DNA of 64,000 nt. Source: Dioscorea cayenensis subsp. rotundata (Eukaryota > Streptophyta > Magnoliopsida > Dioscoreales > Dioscoreaceae). The stretch is taken from positions 20,743,387-20,807,386 of the forward strand of contig NC_052478.1 of NCBI RefSeq assembly GCF_009730915.1, in the 5' to 3' direction. A program made the position numbers and the translations under genes. Positions 1 through 11,234 of this stretch are shown here, in pieces. The notes under the pieces are model-generated. The model was not told where the DNA came from and did not search any database. It worked only from the letters and a program-made list of their open reading frames with translations. The first letter of the stretch is position 1. Every line of letters starts with the position of its first letter.

Positions 1-820
1 GGAGATGGATTTGAAGTATATAAGGATGTTTGATGTTGATGATATATATATATATGTTCTTTTGATGAATATATAGTGTCAACCATGAGTTAGTTGTATG
101 ATATTTATAAACTAAACAATGGGATAAGTTGTTGCTTTAAATCTAATAAATAATTCCTATTAATTAGAGATTATAGGGTTTTGATTATAAAAGTTTTGTA
201 AGTGATGAGAAGATGCATGCATCTTCCACTAGTTGTGATCATGTTTAGAGACATGCTTTGTAACTCTTCTATGCCTCATTGTCCTTTAGACAAAGTCTTT
301 GCACTTAAGATGAATCCATTTGCTGTTAACATATGTACACATAGATAGATAGAAATTATATTTTCAAAAATAAATAGTTATCTACATTGTTTCATATATA
401 TATATATATATATGTAACAATGTATACTTGTTCATAAGTCACACATCATGGTAAGCTGTCTTTTTATATTAACAAGTATATAATAAATTAATAGGAAACA
501 ACCCCTTGTTTTCCTCATTCTCTTTCATATTAATACAATATATAACGAAATCAGTAGGTGTGATGCCATATACTTGTTCTAAAGTTAATAAATTTTTTTC
601 TTTCTATATTTGTATATTAATTTATATAAACAAATCTCCACTTGACCGGGAACAATTTGTGGTCTGGGGAAAAGGGATACACAGAGTTATTATTATTCTT
701 ATCTTTAACTAACTATCCAGCTTTCTGCATTTTAACTGCATATATAATAAACAAAAGCCACAGTTGATATATACTTCTTTTTTTCATTAATTTTATATCA
801 TGCATTGTTGTTGCCTTGCT

Positions 821-828
821 TATTTAAG
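821..828 (+). promoter_or_regulatory. TATA-like box of the P450 gene
   Basis: TATTTAAG lies about 136 bases before the P450 start codon and is followed by a CT-rich stretch (about 829-880) of the kind seen in plant core promoters and 5' leaders. The rest of 1-820 is AT-rich, with (TA)n runs near 45-55 and 396-412, and shows no coding sequence that I can support. Confidence 0.4.
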
Positions 829-963
829 CTCCTTCTCTATCTTTCTCTCTTCTCATTCTAAAACCCTACTCTCTCTGTCCATGTGCTACCATATCTCATG
901 CATGCTTTGATACATCCCTCCTTCCTCTAGCTTTACATTCTTTATTCATATATAATATATAAG

Positions 964-3273
964 ATGATGCCTGTTGCCATGTTGGTCATGATTTTGGTTC
1001 TTCTTTGGGTGTATAGATGGAGGAATCCAAGATGCAAAGGCAAACTACCTCCTGGTTCAATGGGTCTCCCTCTTCTTGGAGAAACTCTTCAGTTCTTCTC
1101 TCCTAACACTTCCATGGATATCTCTCCTTTCATTAAAGACAGAATGAAAAGGTACATATATATATACACACATATATATATATATGCTTATTTTATTAGC
1201 AACTAGTTTGTTTCTGATGAGATGAATGAAGGTGTTGATGTGGTTATATATACATGTAGGTATGGTCCTGTGTTCAAAACAAACTTGGTTGGAAGGCCAG
1301 TGATAGTGTCCACTGATCCAGAGCTCAATCACTTTGTTTTCCAACAAGAAGGAAGGTTGTTCCAGAGTTGGTATCCTGATACATTCACTGAAATATTTGG
1401 CAAACAAAATGTGGGTTCAATGCATGGGTTCATGTACAAATATCTCAAGAGCTTAGTTCTCAAACTCTTCGGCACCGAAAGCCTCAAAGAAACATTGATT
1501 CATGAAGTTGAGGCTTCAGCTTGGAGAAGCCTTCATTCATGGTCTCAATTTTCAAGCATTGAGCTTAAAGAAGCCACAGCTACTGTGAGTTTTTGAATTA
1601 ATACTATAAAGTAATATATATATATATAGAAGTTTATGTGTTTTTTTGTTTATGGTTTTGTTATCTCATGTCTTTGTAGATGATATTTGATCTTACTGCC
1701 AAGAAGTTGATTAGCTATGAGTCTTCGAATTCATCGGAGAATTTGAGAGAGAGTTTTGTGGCATTCATTCTAGGACTCATCTCCTTCCCTATTGACATTC
1801 CAGGCACTGCTTATCACAAATGTCTTCAGGTATATATTTGTTCATGAGTTTTCATTTTTCTTCAAATCTTTCAATATGATTTATTAATTTCGACTGTCGA
1901 TGATCAGGGACGGAAGAAAGCAATGGAAATGCTGAAGAGTATGCTTATAAAGCGAAGGAATAATAATTCAGATTCAAAGGAATGTGGAGATTTCTTCGAA
2001 TTTGTTATCGAAGAGTTGAAAAAAGAACGAACTGTTCTAACGGAGACGATAGCATTGGATTTAATGTTCGTGCTTCTTTTCGCAAGCTTTGAGACTACAT
2101 CTTTAGCACTCACATTAGCTGTTAAGTTCCTCCATGATCATCCTAGAGCTCTTTGAAGAGCTGAAGGTATATATGTTACTATATATATATATATATATAT
2201 ATATGATCAAAATTAAATAATGAAGTATTAGAATTAAACTATTTTGTGAAACAGGATGAACATGAAAAGATTATCAGAAAAAGAGAGGATTTGAGTTCAG
2301 GAATCACATGGCAAGAGTACAAATCCATGAACTTCACTTTCCAAGTATGTTATCAATATATCAACCTAGTGATCATTCATTGAACAATTCGTATAAAATT
2401 TTTCTTCGAATATCATGTCTGATTCTTGTCTTCACTTTTTCTTTTTTGTGATTGTTTGAAGATAATCAATGAAACCGTCAGGTTGGCAAATATAGTGCCA
2501 GGAATATTCAGAAAAGCACTAAAAGATATACAAGTGAATGGTGAGCATGGCATGGCATGTCATGCATGCTTTCAGATGATCTTAATTATCAAATAATTAA
2601 TGGAAGTTCAATTACTGAAATATATTTGTTATCTTGTTCGATTAGGATATACGATTCCAGCCGGATGGGGTGTCATGGTCTGTCCCCCGGCAGTTCATTT
2701 GAATCCAAAAATGTACAAGGATCCGTTAACGTTCAATCCGTGGCGGTGGAAGGTATTTATCTATCAATTGCAAGCTCTGATACCATATTAGATGCGTCAA
2801 AAGATTTTGTTCATAAACATCGCAATTAAATTAACATGCTCTAAATTAAACCTTGTATATATGTTAAAAATTTTAATTTTGTTTTGAAAAAGAGTTTTTA
2901 TTTTTTTTAATGAGAGTTTATTATATTAATATTTATTAATATAATTTGAAAATTTATAGAATAAATCAGAATTATGTGGTGGAACAAAGAGTTTCATGGC
3001 ATTTGGAGGAGGGATGAGGTTTTGTGTGGGAACCGAGTTCACAAAGCTTCAAATGGCAGTGTTCCTTCACTGTTTAGTTACAAAATACAGGTACTTGAAA
3101 AGAATTAATTATTAGTCTTTTAATCATAGTTAAATTTTGGTAAAAAAAAAATTTTTAATTAATTTATTTGTTTTTGGTGAAGATGGAGAACAATAAAGGG
3201 AGGAAATATAGTGAGAACTCCAGGGCTTAGATTTCCTGATGGTTATCACATTAAACTACACAAAAGAGAATGA
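964..3273 (+). CDS. Cytochrome P450, CYP87-like, with a single-base frameshift in exon 4
   Basis: This is an ER-anchored haem monooxygenase. Members of the plant CYP87 family oxidise sterol or triterpenoid-type substrates, but the substrate here is unknown. Nine exons fit GT-AG splicing with matching phases: 964-1151, 1260-1584, 1680-1829, 1908-2166, 2255-2344, 2462-2540, 2646-2752, 2960-3090 and 3183-3273. They give about 472 residues, normal for the family. Visible in order are an N-terminal membrane anchor, a proline-rich hinge (KLPPGSMGLPLLGE), an I-helix region (FASFETTS), the K-helix ExxR (ETVR), a PERF-like stretch ending in NPWRW, and the haem loop FGGGMRFCVG with its cysteine ligand. 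The oddity is near 2151-2154: one extra T in CTTTGAAGAG turns Leu-Glu-Glu into Leu-stop. Removing it restores phase across the whole gene. It is either a recent pseudogene or a sequencing error. Confidence 0.85.
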
Positions 3274-3893
3274 GATTGGTGGAGAATTTTGATGTGTGTT
3301 CTTGTTTTGAATGCAAATGTATGGAAGTATGTAAGAAAGAGAAGTTGAAAAATACTTACTCTATGTATGAAATGAACTCAAGTGTATTACAGTGAAAAAC
3401 AAAAAGTAATGGTTGATGAATTTTATATATATCATGTTATTTGGGTTTCAATCCTTCTAATTAATTTAGAAGAAAAAAAATGGAAAATTTTTTTATCAAG
3501 TGAAATTAAGAACTTTCAAATTGAATTAAATTCAAATGAATGTTAAAGATTTGTTTAATTACAATGTACTATTATCTTTTATATATTTATTATATTAGAT
3601 GTCTATATAAAATTATCATTATAATTATATTTTACCATAGAACGAGTGATTATATAAATTTATTCCTTACTTAAGTATTTAATTTAATAGTTATTTAAAT
3701 TGTGAATAAACTAAAAATGCCGGCTATAATTAATTATTTCCTTAATTTATAAACAACCATCTAACTTTAAAAAAATTTACACATCAATGTTAATATATAA
3801 TTTATACTAAAATATTTATAATTTTTTTAAAATGCAAAAAAAAAACATGTTGAGTTAAAATCACTATTAAATTTTTTTTTAAATCATCTGTTA

Positions 3894-3932
<39 letters not shown>

Positions 3933-5180
3933 CAAGCCAAAACTGAGCACAAATTTCAGCCGTCCGATTGTTGGGACCAAATCCAATCAAGACAGATGTA
4001 GAGCCCCAGTGCTATCTGTACTTTAGAAAGAAAAAGCGTTCAACTGAACCGCCGTACTAAGATACTAAACGTACCCAATACCCTTCTCTTCATTCGAGGT
4101 TTCACGTGACCCTGCCACCTAATCTGACCGTCCGATCAAGATCCAACGGCTCTCGTTCCCTCTACGGTCCTTTCCCGCCCTGGTGATCCACGTGGCTTCA
4201 TCTCTTCAGAGCTTTAAGAGATATGGACGGCGATGCGAAGCATCATGGCTTGTCCTGTTTCTCTGTTATCCTACTACGGCGGTACAACTGAACGCTTTTA
4301 TGTACGTACGTTTTTTTGCATTTAGGCCCTCTAAAAACATGGAATTATATAATTGCTTTCTTGTTTTTACTTTTTACCCCTTGGCTGTAATTACTTCCAC
4401 TTTTTGGAGAAGTGTGCGAACAAGTTAAAATCCTTTCTTCTTTTGTGAAAAATAAAATCAAGCGAGTTTTTACACACCAGCTCCTAAAAAAAGGGTCAAA
4501 TTTATAATTGTTCATTTGGATTTATGCATGTGACTTTTATTATTATTATTTTTTATATATCTATCCTGATTTTATCAAAACTAATTTTATTTGAAAAAAA
4601 AATTCTCTATTTAATTACATATTTCGCTGATCAATGAGATAATAATTTAGCAGTAAAACACTTGACTCTCATGTAAATAATTAAAGAGTTTGAGATTATA
4701 ATTTACCAATAAAGACACTTGACTCTCATGCGAAAGATTAAGAGTTCGACTCTCTTTTAATGTATAGTTGAAAGAAAAAAATATAAAAACAACGATGTAT
4801 AATAACTTATTCACTTTATCATTAATAATAAAATAAAATCATTATTATTATTATTTTAAAATTAAAAATCAATGATTTACTTATAATATATAACTATTTT
4901 CAAAGTTTTAAAAGATATTTGTAATTTTTAGAAAATTAATTTTTACAGACAGTAAAATTCAATTTTACTAAAACAAAAAAAAAGTGAAATTCATCAAGCG
5001 CAAATAAAATTAAATTAAAAGAGAAGATTGTGTGTTAATAAAAAAATGAGATGGCCTGGATAAACATATAAAAACGTTGAGATATATCACTCTAATATGA
5101 CATGTTTGAGGGATTTATATGCAAAACAACTTTTGATGTTATTTCGCAAGATTAGAGGGGCTAAATGTAAATATATCCAT
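3274..5180. other. AT-rich spacer with a GC-richer patch and SINE-like copies
   Basis: I see no convincing gene here. An (ATA)n microsatellite lies at about 3896-3931. The patch at 3950-4200 is less AT-rich and contains two copies of a CGTCCGAT-type motif often seen near plant promoters. The 81-codon open frame at 4183-4428 has no family resemblance. Tandem tRNA-like segments lie at 4639-4755. Confidence 0.5.
4639..4760 (+). repeat. Duplicated tRNA-like (SINE-type) fragment
   Basis: Two related units of about 58 bases (from about 4639 and 4697) share CACTTGACTCTCATG. The second ends in GAGTTCGACTC (4742-4752), which matches the Pol III B-box consensus. It looks like a degenerate tRNA-derived SINE head duplicated in tandem. 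No intact A box or poly(A) tail is evident. Confidence 0.35.
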
Positions 5181-5184
5181 TGCT

Positions 5185-5206
5185 TTTATATATATATATA
5201 TATACA
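5185..5206 (+). promoter_or_regulatory. (TA)n TATA region of the IQD gene
   Basis: A TTTTATATATA...TATACA tract lies about 100 bases before the IQD start codon. It is a plausible TATA element, with a short CT-containing leader after it. Confidence 0.4.
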
Positions 5207-5252
5207 TCGTCCCAAAGGCAACACTACTTTCAAGCTCTCGTCGTCTCCGTCC

Positions 5253-5289
5253 ATGGATTTCAATGGCGGTGTGTGAAAACCGGCGGTGA
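5253..5289 (+). promoter_or_regulatory. Two overlapping short uORFs in the IQD leader
   Basis: ATG at 5253 opens an 8-codon frame ending in TGA (5253-5276). ATG at 5263 opens a 9-codon frame ending in TGA (5263-5289). Both end just before the proposed main ATG at 5298. If the transcript starts near the TATA tract, ribosomes would meet both first, so they could lower translation of the main frame. Confidence 0.4.
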
Positions 5290-5297
5290 GTTAACCG

Positions 5298-6885
5298 ATG
5301 GTCAAAGCAACGAGGTGGCTAAAGGCTCTCATCAACGGAAGGAAGCCTATCTCGGCGGCGGAGAACCAGATCCCAGCCAAACAGAAGAAGCGATGGAGCT
5401 TTGTCAAGTCCATTCCTGAAATCAATCCCAAACCACCCACGGCGTCACTGCCGCCGATGAAGCTACCGGCGGCGAGCATCAGTAAACGTGAAGAATGGGC
5501 AGCAGTGAAGATCCAAGCTTCATTTCGTGGTTATTTGGTAAAAGTTTGGATTTTTCTTTTTCTGTTTTGAATTTTCTTTGAATTGAAGAAAAGTTAAAGT
5601 TTCCTTTTTTGATTAATTTTACTGTTCAAGATCCAAATTCCGTGTTGCAGTGAGGAAAAAACTCTCCTTTTTCTTTTAATTTGATTGCGTGATTTTAATG
5701 GATTTGCTTGTCACTTCAAAGCTGCCATTTTGCTGAATTTAAACGCCATTGATGTATATCTTCTTCACCTTCTAATCTTTTGGCTTTTAGCTTGTTTCTG
5801 TTGCACTTTTGTTATTACTGTATATTCTTCTAATTTAGTACTTCCTTTGCAGTTGAAATTAAGGGGAAAAAACTCTCCTTTTTTTTCTTTTAAAATGATT
5901 GCATGATTTTATAAAACAAAGAAAGCACTGAGATCAGTGGGCAAAAGATCTCCTTTTTCTTCTAATTTTATTGCATGATTGTGATGGATGTGCATGCCAC
6001 TTCAATCCTGGTTTTGTTGCTCTATTTTGTCATCAATGGGGTTCATTTCTCATCACTATATCTTCTTCTAATTCTTTTGCATTTGAAGTCAAGATGATCA
6101 CCTCCAATTCTGCTATCTTGATCTACTTTATCATCAATTGGTTTCATCATTTGTTATCACTGTATCTTCTTCTACTTTACTATTGCTCTGTTTGGTAAAG
6201 TTCATGCTTGTTATAACTGTATCTTGTTCTAATTCCTCTGCATTTTCAGGCAAGAAGAGCACTCAAAGCATTGAAAGGTCTAGTGAAATTGCAGGCATTA
6301 GTGAAAGGCCACATTGTGCGAAAACAAACCGCGGAGACACTCCGGTGCATGCAAGCACTAGTTCGTGCTCAGGCCCAGCTTCGTGCGCATGCCCGCCACG
6401 CAAACAAGAGCTCCCGTCCTCTTTCCAATCCAGTGCACCACATTCTCAATCTCCAAACACTTCAAATGATCATAAACTTCACAAACTCTCACTGAATTAT
6501 ACCTACATGAATCATGCAGGAATCTTTGACACCGGAAAAAACAGAGGCTTATCAACAGAGGATTAGTAATTCATGGATTGATGGGTGGATCAAATCAAAG
6601 AATGAATGTAGGAGAAGGCTTTTCAGTGATGAATTTGAACATTGTCCGAGTTACATGGGGAATACTGTGTCATTCCAGGCGAAGGTCAGGGCGCAGAGTG
6701 TGCCGAAACAGAGGCCAAAGGAGCTGCTGGTGAAATTGAGGTCTCAGAGTTCACAGAGGACTTGTTCTTCGGCTACATCATCATGTTGTTCGAATTCTTC
6801 GGCTGTGCATGCTAAATTTGGTAATGGAGCTTGTTATCAGGGATCTGGCAGGTTGGATAGGTTTGGAATGCCAATTAGAATTTGA
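5298..6885 (+). CDS. IQ67-domain (IQD) calmodulin-binding protein
   Basis: IQD proteins are plant calmodulin-binding scaffolds associated with microtubules, membranes or nuclei. Three exons fit with phase-0 junctions: 5298-5537, 6250-6432 and 6520-6885, giving about 262 residues, at the small end for IQDs. The start [12 protein letters not shown] matches the usual basic MGKATRWLR-type N-terminus and selects this ATG. Exon 1 ends inside the first IQ motif ([10 protein letters not shown]) and exon 2 resumes with [11 protein letters not shown]. This is the conserved intron position of the IQ67 domain. Two further repeats follow ([13 protein letters not shown] and [14 protein letters not shown]). 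Exon 3 contains a TPEKTE segment and basic/Ser-rich sequence ending [12 protein letters not shown]. The donor at 6433 is inferred because it is the best-placed GT that keeps phase. The gene looks intact. The leader carries two uORFs and intron 1 has internal repeats. Confidence 0.88.
5780..6249 (+). repeat. Repeated pre-acceptor segments in IQD intron 1
   Basis: Four imperfect copies of a segment reading roughly ATCACTGTATCTTCTTCTAATT..TTGCA occur near 5812, 6053, 6157 and 6212. The last leads into the real acceptor (CAG at 6247-6249). A second motif, TTGCATGATTNTNATGGATNTGC, occurs near 5685 and 5971. The pattern suggests stepwise tandem duplication of the intron's 3' part. Confidence 0.5.
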
Positions 6886-8047
6886 TGATGGTTTGTGAAT
6901 TTTAGAGGTGGTTTGGTTTGTGGTTTTGATGTATGTTTTTGTGAGTATAGTTTGAATGGATGTTTGTTTAGCTTGGCTCTGTTTCTGCTCTGTTTTGTAA
7001 CTTTGTTGAATGTTTTCTCTGTGTTCCAATTTAGTGGCTGATTTATTATATCAGAGAATGAGAGAAATTGAGAACAGATTAATATATTATCTTGCAGTTA
7101 TAAGATTAAAAGGAAGGTCTGTTGTTGTTATTATTATCACATGTAATTACCAAAAACCACTTGGAAATTTCATTTATGTATATTTGATCATAACAAATTT
7201 AGGTATTCTCAAAATGGCTTTTTTTCACAATTTATTTTTCATTAAAATGTAGGTCAGATATTAAATTAAAAAAAAATAAATATAAAACGAAAAAGTTAAC
7301 CTATTTAGTAAAAACTTATATGGTTATGTGTTTTATATGTTGTAAGATAGAAAAAATTGAGCGAGTTGGAGTGACTGAAAATGAAGTGTATATATAAAAA
7401 AGGGATTGTTTCAAATGTGAGAGGAGGTGTTTAAGAAGTTTCAAACCTTTCAAGAGCTAAAAGAAATTATTAACTAATGGCCGTTAGGTCAATTAGTATC
7501 GAGTTCTTTGCGTAGAATATTTGTTTTGGAGAGGACCTAAGATCGAATCTCATGTCTGTGTAAGGTAAAGGCACAAAGTGATATTAAGCTTTGCTCCACA
7601 TACGTGCATGTCTCTGATTAAGCGCTTATCGCTTTTGTTTAAAAAATAAATAAAAAATAATAATAATAATAATTATTATTATTATTATTTGTGAAAATTA
7701 TTTTTAAAAAATCTTTCTAAATGGAAATTATCATTTAAAGTTCTTATATATATGACAAATGCAACGGATATGCATAAACGTAAGGAAGCTCAACCAGCAC
7801 ATGTGTTTTCACATTACATGGGTTTTGAAGCCTGATTTAAGGTTATTCTCAACATAAAAATTTTACCCAAAGGGCTATTGGTAAAATATATATATGGGTA
7901 GTTGTTATATGTATTTAAAAAGGAGAGAAAGGCATGTCAAAGGTATGATAAATAGTACCTATAATCCTGTCTTCGCACTCAAATGTGTCAAGTGGGTGTT
8001 GTTGCGTTTATAACTGGGGATTGATGCAAATAAAGTTTAACGATTGT
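6886..8047. other. AT-rich spacer after the IQD gene
   Basis: The first 200 bases are probably IQD 3' UTR. After that the sequence is AT-rich without coding potential, apart from a SINE-like segment at about 7476-7690. Confidence 0.5.
7476..7690 (+). repeat. Candidate tRNA-derived SINE
   Basis: A TGGCCGTTAGGTCAATTAG-like head is followed about 60 bases later by GATCGAATCTC (7541-7551), close to a Pol III B box. The unit then runs into an A-rich and (AAT)n tail (7638-7690), as in plant SINEs. I did not find target duplications. Confidence 0.4.
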
Positions 8048-8315
8048 GATTCATTGTAGAACTATTGATTATTTAGATGAGAGTACTTTCTATCACACTT
8101 TTTATCCTACAATTGTTTTGCACTGTGCGAAAACACTGTTTAATAAAATTTGGGTGTTTGGTTTGATGTAGTTGAGATTATGATTCATTGTAGAATTATT
8201 GATCAAACTATTGAGATGAGAGTACTTTTTATCCCACTTTTTATCCTCCAACTGTTTTGCACTGTAAAAGACTATTTAATAAAACTTGGGTATTTGGTTT
8301 AATGTAGTTGAAAAT
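8048..8315 (+). repeat. Two tandem copies of a ~134-bp unit
   Basis: Copy 1 (8048-8181) and copy 2 (8182-about 8315) both start GATTCATTGTAGAA and share ATGAGAGTACTTT, TGTTTTGCACTGT and TTGGTTT.ATGTAGTTG, with scattered differences. Confidence 0.7.
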
Positions 8316-8542
8316 ACAGTAGATTTGTATTTATAAATCTTTATATTTAAAAATTCAGGAGAGTTAAATCCATTGTTTGGTTAGATGTATTTATAATGCT
8401 AAATCACAGAATTTTGTAGTTAGTTGGAGAGATTTATAAATTTGAATTTAGAAAACATGTGTCTCAGGTCTTATGTGATAATTAATATATATTATAAAAT
8501 ATACATTTTATTTTATACAAATATGAATTTAAATTTCAAATA

Positions 8543-9010
8543 TTATGAGTAATTAATATAATCAATATGAATTCAAATTTTAAATCTTATGAGTAATTAA
8601 TATAATTAATATATACTTAATTTATTATAATCAAGTATAATATATTAATTATTTATTAAAATAATTAATATAATGCAATACATCAATTATATACTATATT
8701 ACTAAAATTAATTACATTATAATTATATTTTATTTACTATTTTATAAAATAAAATTATAGTGTAATTAATATTATTAGTAATTAATGTAATTAATATGAA
8801 TTCAAATTTCAAATATTATAAGTAATTAATATAATTAATATATACGCAATTTATTATACTAAAATATAATTTATTAATTAATATAATATAATATATCAAT
8901 TATATATTATATTACTAATATTTATTGCACTATAATTATATTTTATTTAATATTTTATAAAATATAATTATAGTGTAATTAATATTATGAGTAATTAATA
9001 TAATTAATAT
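8543..9010 (+). repeat. Extremely AT-rich tandem repeat, period ~229 bp
   Basis: Two copies (about 8543-8771 and 8772-9000) each contain GAATTCAAATTT, repeated TATGAGTAATTAATATAATT and an imperfect palindrome centred on ATTTTATTTA..ATTTTATAAAAT. Copy 2 is followed by the start of a third. There is no coding potential. The palindromes suggest an origin in a MITE-like element or strong unpairing tendency. Confidence 0.6.
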
Positions 9011-9944
9011 TTATACTTATACGTGAATCCCATGTAAGAGATTCACCGGATATGATTTAGAAATTCGGCAATTTTGGCTGAATAACATAATTCCATAATT
9101 TTTGGATTTGAAAATGCAAACTAAATTAAAATCATTTGAAACAAACAAAGAATTTCTAAAATCCTTTGGCTTTCAAATCTAATCAAATAAACACATGATT
9201 TCAATCCAACAAATGTTGGTAGAGTAAGAGCCCTCTATATATATGCTAAAAGTTAAATATAACAGGTTTTAAATTTTAATTAAATAAAATAAAGTTGAAA
9301 GAATTTTGGGCTTTCAAAGATTCTTTGGGTTTTTTTACTTCAGTGGCGATGACGTATCATATGGAGATATTAAGATAATTAGTAAATTTTAAAAAGTAAA
9401 TAAATCAATCAAATTGTGTTAGAGATGTGCCGAAAAAGAACTGATAAACAAATAAAAATCAAATCAAAACTAACCATGGACAATTAGATTGTAACTCTTG
9501 GTGGGAAGATAAAAATTAGTGTCAAGCACCTCAAGGTATTTGTTAACGTTGCATGTACCCTAAATATTTTTTGATTTTGCAAAATACCTAATAACACTTC
9601 AAACAATTAAAAAAATTTTAAATTTGAAAATAATATTATATATATAATTCTTTCTTTTCCCTTATTCTCCCTTTGAGAGCATGTTTGAGTTTTAACTCAA
9701 ATCTTATTGAGCTCTATAGTAAAATTTATTTATTTTTTTTATGTTCAAAAGCTCATCCATGAATTATAATTCATAAATGTAAATTTATTCACCACTAAGT
9801 ATTTCGGTATTTCTCAGTGTAAACAAAATGAAGGAAAATATATATATTGAAATAAATATATATATATATATAATTTTTTTTTTTTTAAACTACAAAGTGA
9901 AGTTATTGAACACAATGCAAGATTCTTTCTTCTTTACCCTTCAA
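9011..9944. other. AT-rich spacer
   Basis: Low-complexity AT-rich DNA without recognisable genes. It ends at the proposed CAA target duplication of the next element. Confidence 0.5.
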
Positions 9945-10957
9945 GCATCTCCAACGGTGCTCCACATTTGCCATGAAACATTTAATTTGGCGCATGGATG
10001 GCTCCAACCGGGCGCCATTCCCTGCGCCAATTTTAAATTTTGCTACAGTGGTGCGCAGGATATTGCGCGCCACTGTAGCAGCGGTATTTTGTTTTTTATT
10101 TTATTTTTTATTTTTGTTTTTAATTTCGATTTTGATTTTCTTGTTTTTAATTTTATTTTTTATTCTTGTTTTTAATTTCGATTTTGATTTCCTTGTTTTT
10201 AATTCTTTTTTAATTTTGTTTTAAATTTCGATTTTAATTTTTTTAAATTTATTTTTTATTTTTTATTTTTTATTTCTGTTTTGAATTTCGGTTTTGATTT
10301 TCTGATTTTTAATTCTTTTTAAATTTTAGTTTTATTTCTTTACAATTTATATTTATAACTTTATAATTTAATTAAATTAATAAGTTATAATTTAATTTTA
10401 ACGACCCCAGTAGTTGAATTGGTACAAGATGAAGATGCTCGATTTGAACAATTTCTTGGTCGTTACAGGAAAATTAAGGACAAAGACGCTCATATTGCAC
10501 TTCGCAATGCCTTGATTGAACATTTATGGTTGCGCTATGCAAATAACGAAGATAATTAAAAACTTATGTGTTACTCTAGTTTCCAATAATATGTTGTTTT
10601 TACCAATGGTGCTTGTTTGTATGATATGTTTTTATTAAGTAATTAATGTAATATTTGTTTTGGTATTTACATTTTTTAACCAATTGAATTTTATTTTATA
10701 TTTAATAAGTATTTATAATAATTATAAAAATTAATATCATATTTTAAATAATTCAATGGTTAAAAGAGAAAAAGATTTAAAGATGATTAAATTTGTGGAT
10801 AGTATGAATATATAAATTGTGAAATAAAAAAGAATATTCTTAGAATATTCTATTTTAGAGTTAAAAATAGAGATGATGGTTAGAGAAACTTTTCACTGTA
10901 GAAGCTGTATTTTTGAGTACTGAAGCACTAAATATAGAATTTTGGGTTGGAGATGGC
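9945..10957 (+). mobile_element. PIF/Harbinger-like element, internally deleted
   Basis: The left end GCATCTCCAAC and right end GTTGGAGATGGC are near-perfect inverted termini of the common plant GCATCTCCAACC type. CAA flanks both sides (9942-9944 and 10958-10960). The interior holds a T-rich tandem array (about 10085-10340, repeating TTTTTAATTTCGATTTTGATTT with period about 56) and a transposase C-terminal remnant. The superfamily call rests on the termini and that remnant. Confidence 0.65.
10401..10559 (+). pseudogene. C-terminal remnant of a Harbinger-type transposase
   Basis: A 52-residue open frame ends in TAA inside the element. It reads through FEQFLGRYRKIKD, ALRNALIEHLWLRY and a final NNEDN. 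This fits the C-terminal end of plant PIF/HARBI1-like nucleases (IRDxxxHxxLxxDLIEHLW). The catalytic DDE part is absent, so the element could not mobilise itself. The family match is from memory of the motif. Confidence 0.55.
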
Positions 10958-11234
10958 CAAGACCTACTCCTCACAACTCCATATTTACTACTTCATTCCA
11001 TCTTGGTCAAAATATGCTGCAATATAAAAATGCACATGTGAGTAACATTTCCCAAAGCTTCACAATATAATAATAAATAAACATCTATGCAAATGGCCAT
11101 GGCAAACGGAATAACATTTCACAAAATATTAATAACCAAAGTTTCACAAAATAACATTTCCCTTTTTCTATATTTATTTAAAAAATTGGATAAAAAACCA
11201 CACACTGTAATAAAGAAATATAGAAATTTAAAAA

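Noticed and set aside
4183..4428. 81-codon frame in the GC-richer patch
   Set aside because: No start context, signal or family similarity, and the composition drops midway.
9828..10224. Two overlapping frames with Phe-rich ends
   Set aside because: They run from spacer into the T-rich tandem array of the Harbinger-like element, so they are low-complexity artefacts.
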